A DNA stretch of 64,000 nucleotides from positions 1-64,000 of the forward strand of contig JAFTXP010000003.1 of assembly GCA_017461545.1 (NCBI GenBank), given 5' to 3'. The notes under the pieces were generated by a model. That model saw only the letters and a program-made list of their open reading frames with translations. It had not been told where the DNA came from and did not search any database. The DNA comes from Clostridia bacterium. Lineage in GTDB: Bacteria; Bacillota; Clostridia; UBA1212. Every line of letters starts with the position of its first letter. Within the stretch, counting starts at the first letter, position 1. The position numbers were made by a program, and so were the translations under genes. This document shows, piece by piece, positions 55,173 through 62,720 of the stretch.

Positions 55173-56159
55173 ATGAGACCGATAAAAGATATTTTTACCG
55201 AAGAGTATTGGGATGTTTTATACAGAAGCGTTGAGTCTCCCCAAAAGGGTATTTTCGGCGGATGCAAAGGTAAATTCCGATGTGTGGGCTCGGGCTTGAG
55301 ATATTGGTATGCCGACCCGTTTCTTTTTGAGGATAAGGGCGAATTGTATCTTTTTGCCGAGTTTTTTGACAATAAAGCTGAAATTGGCAGAATCGGATGC
55401 CTTAAATACAAAAACGGCAAATTTACCGAACCGACTGTTGTTATATCAGAAAATTTTCACATGTCATATCCGTATGTCTTTAAGCGTGACGGAATAATAT
55501 ATATGATGCCGGAGACATGTCTCAGCAGAAAGCTTCAGCTTTACAAAGCGATTGAATTTCCTTACAAGTGGGAGCAGTGCCGTACGATATTTGACGGTGT
55601 AGAATATGTTGACTCGGTTATTTACAAAGATTTCATCATTTCAAACAAAAGATACTGGCCCGAGGATTCTTTGAGTGTTGATCTTAATATATACGATTTT
55701 GAGACGGGACAGCCTCACAGAATGAATCCTATTGCGGTAAAAAGTTACTGTGACAGAGGCGCAGGTGCTGTCTTTGAAATGAACGGCGAACCTGTAAGAC
55801 CGGTGCAGAATTCTGTAGGCAAGGTTTACGGAAAGAGCATTGTTTTTAAGAAGATAAAGAAGCTTGATATTGATAATTTCGAACAGGAAGAGTTTTTCAC
55901 ATTTTCCCACGACATGATAAATTATGACAAGTCTCAACAGCCGGGGGGAACTCATACGTATGCTTTCTTAAACGGCATGGAGATTGTGGATGTAAAGCTG
56001 AAACGGTTCAATCCGAAACGTATTTTCTGGATTCTCCTGAGAAGGCTTAAAGGCGAGAACAGCGCGGCTAAAATGACCGATGAAGAATGGCGGAAGTTTA
56101 ACGAAATGAAGGCCAAAGAAAAGGCTGAAAAGATAAGTGCAGATAACAAAATTTCTTAA
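55173..56159 (+). CDS. Beta-propeller-like glycan protein (PF24793-type, GIPC-transferase N-terminal-like)
   Basis: A 328-residue protein with WYADPFLFEDKGELYLFAEFFD, followed by IGCLKYKNGKFTEPTVVISENFHMSYPYVFKRDGIIYMMPETC. The ADPFLFE and SYPYVF repeats are typical of a five-bladed fold found in GH43-like proteins and in the N-terminal domain of plant glucosamine inositol phosphorylceramide transferase. Similar bacterial proteins occur in surface-glycan loci. Reaction unknown. It is divergent from MarR and has no clear promoter box, and ends 6 bp before a strong hairpin. Confidence 0.68.
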   Translation: MRPIKDIFTEEYWDVLYRSVESPQKGIFGGCKGKFRCVGSGLRYWYADPFLFEDKGELYLFAEFFDNKAEIGRIGCLKYKNGKFTEPTVVISENFHMSYPYVFKRDGIIYMMPETCLSRKLQLYKAIEFPYKWEQCRTIFDGVEYVDSVIYKDFIISNKRYWPEDSLSVDLNIYDFETGQPHRMNPIAVKSYCDRGAGAVFEMNGEPVRPVQNSVGKVYGKSIVFKKIKKLDIDNFEQEEFFTFSHDMINYDKSQQPGGTHTYAFLNGMEIVDVKLKRFNPKRIFWILLRRLKGENSAAKMTDEEWRKFNEMKAKEKAEKISADNKIS

Positions 56160-56164
56160 CAAAA

Positions 56165-56217
56165 ATTCTCAAATCAAATGCAGCCTTTATCTCAGAGGCT
56201 GTATTTGATTTGAGAAT
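56165..56217 (+). terminator. 22-bp stem hairpin at the border with the mobile element
   Basis: Arms 56165-56186 and 56196-56217 pair over 22 bp with a single G-U, with a 9-nt loop. No T-tract follows. It marks the end of the chromosomal gene and the probable left side of the mobile element. Confidence 0.7.
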
Positions 56218-56317
56218 TTACCAAAAGATGAAACGGCATATAATTCAAGATGTTGAGTAGTAAACGATTTTGGTTATATAATAACAGCCTTGCTTTGTTA
56301 AAGCAGAGCAGGGCTGC

Positions 56318-56363
56318 CCAAAGGGAGACACTTCGTAAGGAAGTTGTCTCCCTTTGGCTTTTG
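56318..56363 (+). terminator. Terminator upstream of the DUF6809-like gene
   Basis: A perfect 12-bp stem (56318-56329 and 56346-56357) is followed by CTTTTG. An additional 10-bp stem (CAGCCTTGCT with AGCAGGGCTG, about 56285-56316) lies directly before it. The stretch 56218-56422 holds no gene. Confidence 0.75.
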
Positions 56364-56422
56364 TAATCAGCCAGAATGATTGAATTGTAAGGATAATTCA
56401 ATTCATAACGGAGGATTACACA

Positions 56423-56725
56423 ATGGCAAACTTTATTGAAGAATTTTTCTACGGCAATATTGAGCCGCAAGCGAGAAGCAGGAAACAAAGCAAGGCTGTT
56501 CAAAAGCAAATGGAAATCTTGATGACAAACGAGGATTTGTTGACGGCGGCTTTGACCGATGATAACAAAAAGATGTTTCTTGACTATGTGAACGCTTGGG
56601 GCGTTGTAAACGGCGAATCAATATTAGACAGTTTCATAATGGGTTTTCGGTTGGGTGCGAAATTCACATACGACACCTTTATCGGAACGGATACTCCGTT
56701 CGAGGATCTCTTGAAGGAGCGATGA
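56423..56725 (+). CDS. DUF6809-like mobile-element protein
   Basis: A 100-residue protein. The N-terminus MANFIEEFFYGNIEPQARSRK and the FIMGFRLGAKF motif near the C-terminus match a small family found in Firmicute integrative elements next to tnpV. Function unknown. ATG follows CGGAGG. It is the first gene after the terminator at 56318 and is overlapped by the following small gene (ATGA). Confidence 0.72.
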   Translation: MANFIEEFFYGNIEPQARSRKQSKAVQKQMEILMTNEDLLTAALTDDNKKMFLDYVNAWGVVNGESILDSFIMGFRLGAKFTYDTFIGTDTPFEDLLKER

Positions 56726-56727
56726 TA

Positions 56728-56907
56728 ATGAAGAAGTATTACATAGTATTTGATGAATACGAAAAAGGAATTATCATCAACTCTCTTAATGACAAACGGA
56801 ACGCTCTCATAAAAGAAGGGCGATATACCGATGCAGTTGACGAAGTTCTGCTGAAAGTCATAAACGCAAAGCAAAAGAGATTTAAGATTAGATATACGGA
56901 GGATTAA
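56728..56907 (+). CDS. Small mobile-element protein of unknown function
   Basis: A 59-residue, basic protein (MKKYYIVFDEYEKGIIINSLNDKR). ATG 56728 is 8 bp from GGAG; an in-frame ATG at 56722 overlaps the upstream stop. It lies 4 bp before tnpV and has no recognisable domain. Its place in the DUF6809-tnpV run is typical for small conserved genes of such elements. Confidence 0.72.
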   Translation: MKKYYIVFDEYEKGIIINSLNDKRNALIKEGRYTDAVDEVLLKVINAKQKRFKIRYTED

Positions 56908-56911
56908 GATT

Positions 56912-57283
56912 ATGAAAAAGACTATATTTGAGCAAATGGGCGGCACATATACAAAAGTTGGTGATTATTACTTACCTAACCTTTTGCTCGCTGAAAAAGG
57001 AACAGAAATCGGCTTGTGGGGGCAGCGGCACCTACGGTACATTAAGCAGCACAGAAAAGTGTTATATACCAATCTGCTGACAAGCGGCAAGCTGAACGGC
57101 TATCTCTCTGACATTGACAAGCAAGCCGAGGATATGTTTTTTCGGCTCGTAAAGCAGATAGCAGAGCGTGAGGGCGTGACGGAACAACTCAAAGCGAACA
57201 ACCAAATGGAATGGGTTGCCCATATGAACAACATCCGTAGCAGAGTCACGGAAATCGTAACCCACGATATTATTTTCAACTAA
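56912..57283 (+). CDS. tnpV: Transposon-encoded protein TnpV
   Basis: A 123-residue protein. The motif YTKVGDYYLPNLLLAEKGTEIGLWGQRHLRYIKQHRK, followed by LTSGKLNGYLSDIDKQAEDMFFRLVKQIAE and ANNQMEWVAHMNNIRSRVTEIV, matches the TnpV family seen in clostridial transposons and integrative elements. Role unknown. AGATTATG lies at the ATG, and a hairpin follows. Confidence 0.87.
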   Translation: MKKTIFEQMGGTYTKVGDYYLPNLLLAEKGTEIGLWGQRHLRYIKQHRKVLYTNLLTSGKLNGYLSDIDKQAEDMFFRLVKQIAEREGVTEQLKANNQMEWVAHMNNIRSRVTEIVTHDIIFN

Positions 57284-57294
57284 CTGAAGCACGG

Positions 57295-57330
57295 CGGCAG
57301 CGAGATTAACTCTCTGCCGTCCTTCTATTT
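57295..57330 (+). terminator. Terminator after tnpV
   Basis: A GC-rich stem with a 2-nt bulge (57295-57305 with 57311-57319) is followed by a pyrimidine-rich tail. The rest of 57284-57372 has no gene. Confidence 0.5.
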
Positions 57331-57372
57331 GTAAATTTTTTCGGACAAATTACTGCAATTATCAGAAAAGCA

Positions 57373-57401
57373 TTGCAAAAAGCAAGGTTTTATGATAAAA
57401 T
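57373..57401 (+). promoter_or_regulatory. Promoter and candidate operator for the TetR-surface protein operon
   Basis: TTGCAA at 57373-57378 and TAAAAT at 57396-57401 are 17 bp apart. A TTGCA/TGCAA inverted repeat straddles the region just downstream (57401-57414), and further TTGCAA copies lie nearby, possible TetR sites. Confidence 0.6.
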
Positions 57402-57455
57402 TGCATTAGTGCAAAAACAAAAACGTGTGCAAACTGTGGTTACAGGAGGTGCCAA

Positions 57456-58196
57456 GTGGCTGGGAAACGAGTTAAAACAACGAAATATGAGATCATTCAG
57501 GTAGCGTCCGAGTTCTTTATGAGTGTTGGCTATTCTGCAACCTCACCGAAAATGATCGCAAATGAATTGAATATAAGTACGGGCAATATTACCTACTATT
57601 TCCCCACAAAAGACCATCTGCTATTAGAAATAGTCAAGATGCTATGTGATTATCAGTGGGAGCTGATAACAGAGAAGACCGGCAATAACGGAGGGAACAT
57701 TTCTTCTATCTGCCTTGAAATGATGACAGTCGTTTCCGGCTGTGCCGAGAGTGATATTGCAAGAGATTTCTTTACTGCGGTGTTCCAAAGCGAAATGTGT
57801 CGCAACTATTTGCGCAGGAATCATGAGGAACGTGCAAAGAAGATTTTTGCAAAGGAATGTGCCGATTGGACGGACGAGCAATTTACAGAGGCGGAATTGC
57901 TTGTTATGGGGCTTCAATACACAAGTGTTGTTGCAACGGATGCCAAGGTTTCTGCCGAAAGAAAAGCATTGCGAGCACTTGAACATATCCTTGGCATCTA
58001 TAACGTGGATAAGGAAGCTCGTAAAGCAGAAATCGAAAAGGTTGTTTCGTCTGACTACCGGGAAATGGGAAAACCTATGCTTCGGCAGTTCATCAAGTAT
58101 GTTGAAGATACGAATATACAGACACTGGAAAATATGTTGCGAGGAAATCGCAGAAACAAAATAACCGGTACTTCAGTATTGGAGGTTTCAATATGA
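57456..58196 (+). CDS. TetR-family regulator coupled to a surface-protein gene
   Basis: A 246-residue protein. The GTG start 57456 has AGGAGGT upstream. The TetR helix-turn-helix is at about 8-55: TKYEIIQVASEFFMSVGYSATSPKMIANELNISTGNITYYFPTKDHLL. The C-terminal ligand domain is unrecognised. The stop overlaps the start of the surface protein (ATGA), so the two are made together, which is not usual for a TetR repressor and its target. It may sense a host or cell-wall signal and control adhesin level. Confidence 0.87.
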   Translation: MAGKRVKTTKYEIIQVASEFFMSVGYSATSPKMIANELNISTGNITYYFPTKDHLLLEIVKMLCDYQWELITEKTGNNGGNISSICLEMMTVVSGCAESDIARDFFTAVFQSEMCRNYLRRNHEERAKKIFAKECADWTDEQFTEAELLVMGLQYTSVVATDAKVSAERKALRALEHILGIYNVDKEARKAEIEKVVSSDYREMGKPMLRQFIKYVEDTNIQTLENMLRGNRRNKITGTSVLEVSI

Positions 58197-61100
58197 ATAA
58201 GAAGTCCTTTGTGAAAAGAATTCTGGCTGTGGCCTTGAGCTTGATTATGGTACTGGGTTTGATGCCAATGACGGTATTTGCCGATGGGACATACACGTTT
58301 ACACCGACAACGCAGTCGGGAAACAATACAAGCACCATACAGTATTCTATGACTGATGAAAATGCAGGTGACTTCACCCTTACCCAGAATAACCAACGGA
58401 TAGAGCTGGTGCTTATGCTCGACGAGGGCTGGTATTTTGAAAAATGGGATACGTATTTTGACGGTTATGAGGATGTAGCGATTCTAACAGACCCCAAGAT
58501 CGAGGGGGTCAACCCTAAACCCGATAACGGTAGCTACACCTTTTTTAATCAAGGTGGAGATGACCCCATTTACGATGAGGAAGGCCCCTCTAACAACAGT
58601 TACTACAGCGGGACCAGAGTTGAAAATTGGGCGAAAGACATATATGTCCTAATCCATACGCCCTATTACGGTCGCCACACCATCACCGCCGTTTTAAAGC
58701 CGATCTTAACCGTGAACGCAGGCGATGGTATTGACTATCAGATAGCCACAAACAGCCCCTCGTACAGATATTTGGCAGAAAACCAAGCTGCTGTAAAATA
58801 CGGCGATAATGCAACCGTTACCTACAGCGTTGACAATAAGTACGTTGTGACGGGCGTGAGCGCTAACTATAACACCAATTATTCCGAGAACGGAACAGTC
58901 GTCACGGTAAACTCTATTAAAAAACCGGCTACCGTCACCATTCGAACAAGACTAAAACAGCACAACATTGTTTTCGATGCAAACGGTGGCGAAGGTACAA
59001 TGGCCCAGCAGAGTTATTCCTACGGCGAAGCACAGGCGTTAACTGCTAACAGCTTTACAAGAAGTGATTATACATTTGCAGGATGGAATACAAAGTCGGA
59101 CGGTTCTGGCACAGCTTATACCGACAAACAATCTATCACCTTTACCCCTGCAAATGACGGCGACAGCATTACTCTGTATGCCCAGTGGGAACGGAGCAAT
59201 TACACCGTAAGTTTTGATGCCAATGGCGGCACGAATACAATGGATGCGGTCAAAGTAGATAGGAACAGCGAATATACTCTGCCTGTAAACGGCTTTACTG
59301 CGCCAAGCGCATATCAGTTTAAGGGCTGGGCAACCTCGGCAAACGGTGATGTTATCTCCGCCGAGACGATAACCGTAACTGCCGACACCACCCTTTACGC
59401 CATTTGGGAAAAGATCCCCGCAGAGGCACCCATCGTGCAGATCAGTGGTAATTTGGAACTCATCTATGGTGAATTTACGAATCAGAAAATCACCGTTACC
59501 GTTGAGGAAAAGGAAGGCTATGCCTATTCGTACTACTGGGTAGATCTCGCCTCTGAAAATTTTGATGAGGTGGTTGCAACAACCGATACTTTTAACATTC
59601 CCGATAATATGAGCGTGGGCGATCACTTCTATGACTGTGCCGTTATCGCAACGCGCGAAGACAACGGTGAATCCAGTTCGACCATCATTCGGGATATATA
59701 TGTCGGGATCAAGCCAAAGGAGATCGACAATAATGGTGCCGATGTTACCTTGAGCAAAACTGAGTTTACCTATAACGGAGAAGATCAAAAACCTGATGTT
59801 GCCATAACCTATAAGGGCAAACCCTTGACCGAGGGCACCGATTACACGATTAGTTGGCCGGCTGATTGCAAAAATGCGGGTCTTAAGACCATAACGGTAA
59901 ACTTTATGGGCAACTACAGCGGTAGTGTACAAAAGACCTTTACCATCGAAAAAGCCACCCCTGTGATCGGAACGGTGAGCGTTGATGGCGTAGTGAATGA
60001 TACAACGAAGCCTTACGATGTCGTGCTTACCCGCACCGATTTGACCATTGACGGTAAGCTGGAGCTGGATATGGCAGACGATGATGCAATGCTCGCAAAC
60101 AAGTCTGCTTACAACTGGGTATTTACACCGACCGATACCGCTAACTACAACGTAATTAAAGGTAGCGTGCAGATTGATGTGCTTGATACCGTAGTACCTA
60201 ACGGCACTATCAAGGTAGATACCAACGAGTGGAAGCAAATTATCAACAACATTACCTTCGGCTTGTTCTTCAAGGAAACGCAGGAAGTGACCATCACCGC
60301 AGCCGATAACGAAAACGGCAGCGGAATCAAGGACATTCTCTACTTCGTTTCGGATAAGGAACTGAGTGACGACGACCTTGCAGCCGCAGAGTGGAAATCC
60401 TATACCGAAGCCTTTGACATTGAGCCAGACGGCAAGTTTGTGGTCTACGCAAAGATTACCGATAACGACGGCAACGCAGTTATTATTAACTCGGACGGCG
60501 TGGTGGTTGACGAAACCGCAGCAGTAGTCAGCGGCATTACCGATGGCGAGACCTATTATGGTCAGCTTGTGTTTACCGCTACAGACGCTCTTGCCGGTAT
60601 TAAGTCGGTTGAAATCGACGGCATTGACAAGACCCATTTTGAAGGTCAGTATGTTATCAACGCCGACAATGCCGAGCACACGGTTGTCGTTACCGATAAT
60701 GCAGGAAACGTGACTGAGTATAAAGTGACGGTTTACAAGAATTACACCGTGATTTACAAGGCGAACGGCGAAACGGTTGCAGAAATCACGGTTGGCCATG
60801 GTGAGAATGCCGCCTTCCCGAAGGTTCCGCCGAAAGACGGTTACGTTGGCAAGTGGGATCGGAACAATGAGAATATCACTTCCGACACGGTTATCAATGC
60901 GGTCTACACCGAGATTCCGGTTGTGAAACCCGATGAAGTTAAGCCGGGGGATAAGGCAGATCTTGAAGATACCAAAAAGCAGCTTGAAGATATGCTGGAT
61001 GATGATTCCTACACCGAGGACGACAAGAAGGACATCCAAGATGCCATTGACAACATCGACGATGCTCTTGCAGAGCTGAATAAGCCTGTAACAAATCCCG

Positions 61101-61222
61101 ACAGCCCTCAAACCGGCGATAACAGCCAAATAGCACTGTGGATCACACTCCTCTTCATCAGCGGCGGCGCAGTAATCACTCTGACCGTCTATGACAGAAA
61201 GAGAAGAACGGCAAACAGATAA
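58193..61222 (+). CDS. Large sortase-anchored surface protein with InlB-type repeats
   Basis: A 1009-residue secreted protein with a signal peptide (about 1-31, ending VFADG). It has two InlB/Listeria-Bacteroides repeats at about 258-335 (FDANGGEGTM, FAGWNTKSD, LYAQW) and 336-410 (FDANGGTNTM, FKGWATS, LYAIWEK), then a FTYNGEDQKPDV-type domain at about 520-600, several Ig-like segments, a coiled acidic region (about 920-960), and a cell-wall sorting signal SPQTG (971-975), a hydrophobic segment and a positively charged tail. This is probably an adhesin. Codons ending in C, mainly ACC and GCC, are more frequent than in the glycan locus, a sign of transfer. Confidence 0.9.
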   Translation: MNKKSFVKRILAVALSLIMVLGLMPMTVFADGTYTFTPTTQSGNNTSTIQYSMTDENAGDFTLTQNNQRIELVLMLDEGWYFEKWDTYFDGYEDVAILTDPKIEGVNPKPDNGSYTFFNQGGDDPIYDEEGPSNNSYYSGTRVENWAKDIYVLIHTPYYGRHTITAVLKPILTVNAGDGIDYQIATNSPSYRYLAENQAAVKYGDNATVTYSVDNKYVVTGVSANYNTNYSENGTVVTVNSIKKPATVTIRTRLKQHNIVFDANGGEGTMAQQSYSYGEAQALTANSFTRSDYTFAGWNTKSDGSGTAYTDKQSITFTPANDGDSITLYAQWERSNYTVSFDANGGTNTMDAVKVDRNSEYTLPVNGFTAPSAYQFKGWATSANGDVISAETITVTADTTLYAIWEKIPAEAPIVQISGNLELIYGEFTNQKITVTVEEKEGYAYSYYWVDLASENFDEVVATTDTFNIPDNMSVGDHFYDCAVIATREDNGESSSTIIRDIYVGIKPKEIDNNGADVTLSKTEFTYNGEDQKPDVAITYKGKPLTEGTDYTISWPADCKNAGLKTITVNFMGNYSGSVQKTFTIEKATPVIGTVSVDGVVNDTTKPYDVVLTRTDLTIDGKLELDMADDDAMLANKSAYNWVFTPTDTANYNVIKGSVQIDVLDTVVPNGTIKVDTNEWKQIINNITFGLFFKETQEVTITAADNENGSGIKDILYFVSDKELSDDDLAAAEWKSYTEAFDIEPDGKFVVYAKITDNDGNAVIINSDGVVVDETAAVVSGITDGETYYGQLVFTATDALAGIKSVEIDGIDKTHFEGQYVINADNAEHTVVVTDNAGNVTEYKVTVYKNYTVIYKANGETVAEITVGHGENAAFPKVPPKDGYVGKWDRNNENITSDTVINAVYTEIPVVKPDEVKPGDKADLEDTKKQLEDMLDDDSYTEDDKKDIQDAIDNIDDALAELNKPVTNPDSPQTGDNSQIALWITLLFISGGAVITLTVYDRKRRTANR

Positions 61223-61238
61223 ACAATCGACTCAACCC

Positions 61239-61270
61239 AAAGGGTGGCAGACCGAAATCTGCCGCCCTTT
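61239..61270 (+). terminator. Terminator after the surface-protein gene
   Basis: A 13-bp stem (61239-61251 and 61258-61270, one G-U pair) with a 6-nt loop, rich in G and C, then ATTTGTG. It lies 17 bp after the stop. Confidence 0.75.
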
Positions 61271-61337
61271 ATTTGTGCCTAAACTAAATAGTATTCCCAT
61301 AAATTATGACAAATATTCAAAACCGTCACTAAAACCA

Positions 61338-61367
61338 TTGACAAACGTTAGTTCGATAGTATATAAT
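61338..61367 (+). promoter_or_regulatory. Consensus sigma-A promoter in the 700-bp gap
   Basis: TTGACA at 61338-61343 and TATAAT at 61362-61367 are 18 bp apart, a full consensus. It points at a structured, gene-free stretch of about 250 bp. Confidence 0.8.
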
Positions 61368-61374
61368 AAAATTC

Positions 61375-61640
61375 CTCTTATGAGGGACTACAACTGAATA
61401 CGATGTAAGATTGAGATGTGGCAAAGCCACCCAACGCCGACGGTATGCTAAGAGAAAATACCGTCACCCACCACTCTATGCGTTTTGGTACTGTTAGCGA
61501 GTGTATGGGTGCGATAACAGTCCCGTCTTTGAATTTCAAAGCCGTTACATAGAACATCATTTTGAAGCGAGAGTAACGCTCCCGCCGATTTTTGATGTCT
61601 GTGTAGCGGCTTTTTTGTTTTGTCCTTTTTCGGCTTCAGA
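61375..61640 (+). ncRNA. Candidate structured leader or small RNA
   Basis: Downstream of the consensus promoter are several exact inverted repeats: GTGGC/GCCAC at 61418-61430, GACGGTAT (61439-61446) with ATACCGTC (61458-61465), CTTTGAA/TTCAAAG at about 61529-61543, and a GCCG/CGGC pair (61583-61610) that is followed by a run of T residues, a terminator-like end. No convincing gene lies in this stretch; one 24-codon frame (61478-61552) lacks a ribosome site. It could be a regulatory RNA or attenuator. Positions 61641-61918 hold no recognised feature. Confidence 0.45.
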
Positions 61641-61918
61641 AAAAGTTTACAAAAATAATTTGTCCAAAATCCGAAAAAAGTCAGCAATTAAATATTAGAG
61701 AAAATTTTTGCGAAAAGATTGGATTTTTTGCCCTTCTCGCTGCCTACTTATTGAGGGGTAAATAAAGCCGCTTGTACTTAACAACAGAATGACCGTCTGA
61801 ATGGGATACGATTTTGCGATGATATGAGCGAAACAACGCCGCTGAAAAGCAGGGGCAGGAACGACATTTGGGTAGAACGGCAAAACCCAAAGACACCAGC
61901 CGAAAGGAGTGATTAAAA

Positions 61919-62284
61919 ATGCAGATGACCAAAGGTGAACGACTTGTAGCCGAAATGCTCGGAGATATACCGCAGACGGGGATGCCCGTGCTGACCGAGG
62001 AACACCCTTTTCTTCGGAAAGTAATTGCCTTTATGAAAACGAGGAAGGAATGGCTCGGTACGGCTACCGATCTGCTGAACGCTATTGGAGATAACTATAC
62101 CCCGCCCAACACCCTCACCAAACTGTTGCGGAAATATGATTATCAATATCTATACAAGGAAAAAGGAATTGATGTGTCCTTCCGCCGTACCAACCGTAAA
62201 AGGCTCATAGGGTTATGCAACAGATTTTATTCCCGTAATGACAGTTCCGTGTACGGTAGCGGTGACGGTTGTTTTCAGAGATAG
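61919..62284 (+). CDS. Small mobile-element protein with winged-helix-like C-terminus
   Basis: A 121-residue protein. The central segment EWLGTATDLLNAIGDNYTPPNTLTKLLRKYDYQYLYKEKGIDVSFRRTNRKRLIGL resembles the C-terminal winged-helix part of element-encoded primase/helicase proteins, so this may be a stand-alone remnant or a small replication or regulation factor. AAAGGAG precedes ATG 61919; ATG 61925 is also possible. It precedes the candidate oriT and mobC. Confidence 0.6.
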   Translation: MQMTKGERLVAEMLGDIPQTGMPVLTEEHPFLRKVIAFMKTRKEWLGTATDLLNAIGDNYTPPNTLTKLLRKYDYQYLYKEKGIDVSFRRTNRKRLIGLCNRFYSRNDSSVYGSGDGCFQR

Positions 62285-62305
62285 GAGTAATCAAAAGAGA
62301 AAGCC

Positions 62306-62403
62306 CTATGCCTGTCCACAGGTATAGCGAGCATCGGATTTTGACACCAAAATCCAATCCACACCCTAAAGGGATGTGGACTATACTCAGGGGACACCCC
62401 CTG
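62306..62403. other. Candidate origin of transfer with four consecutive hairpins
   Basis: Four short inverted repeats lie in about 100 bp: 62306-62327 (9-bp stem, one G-U), 62336-62355 (GGATTTTG/CAAAATCC, perfect, loop ACAC), 62359-62379 (bulged) and 62388-62403 (CAGGGG/CCCCTG, loop ACAC). They end 30 bp before mobC, with the relaxase next. This location and repeat density are typical of an oriT. A nic site cannot be assigned. Confidence 0.6.
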
Positions 62404-62432
62404 AATACCCCTAATACAAAGGAGATGATTTT

Positions 62433-62720
62433 ATGAAAGATAAGGATACTGTTCGCATTTCAGTACGGCTATCCGAAGAAGAAAAAGAACTTTTGGAACG
62501 CTCGGCAAAGCTGTGCGGACTATCCCAATCGGAATTTGTACGGCAGCTTTGCAAAGGTAAAACACCGAAGCCGCAACCGTCAAAGGAGTTTTGGAAACTG
62601 CTTGAAGCACTCTACGATGTTCACAAAGGCTTTAAGGAGTGTGCAAAGTATGAGCCTTCCGCATTGAATGTCTGTAAGGAAATTGAGTGCCTTATCCTCG
62701 ATTTACAGGAGGTGGGATAA
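62433..62720 (+). CDS. MobC-like relaxosome accessory protein
   Basis: A 95-residue protein with a ribbon-helix-helix N-terminus: DTVRISVRLSEEEKELLERSAKLCGLSQSEFVRQLCKGK. The short C-terminal helical part follows, as in MobC/MbeC-like factors that bind oriT and help the relaxase. AAAGGAG precedes ATG. It is abutted by the relaxase gene (stop and ATG adjacent). Confidence 0.85.
   Translation: MKDKDTVRISVRLSEEEKELLERSAKLCGLSQSEFVRQLCKGKTPKPQPSKEFWKLLEALYDVHKGFKECAKYEPSALNVCKEIECLILDLQEVG

Noticed and set aside
56423..57283. A complete transposase or integrase near the left border
   Set aside because: TnpV and the DUF6809-like protein are accessory proteins; no serine or tyrosine recombinase or DDE transposase was seen in the window.
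59039..61129. A 696-codon open frame on the minus strand opposite the surface-protein gene
   Set aside because: It is a shadow of the 58193-61222 gene. The product has no start with a ribosome site and no domain; the plus frame has signal peptide, repeats and sorting signal.
61378..61560. Short minus-strand frame and 24-codon plus-strand frame in the leader-like region
   Set aside because: Neither has a ribosome site, and both overlap the inverted repeats that suggest RNA structure.
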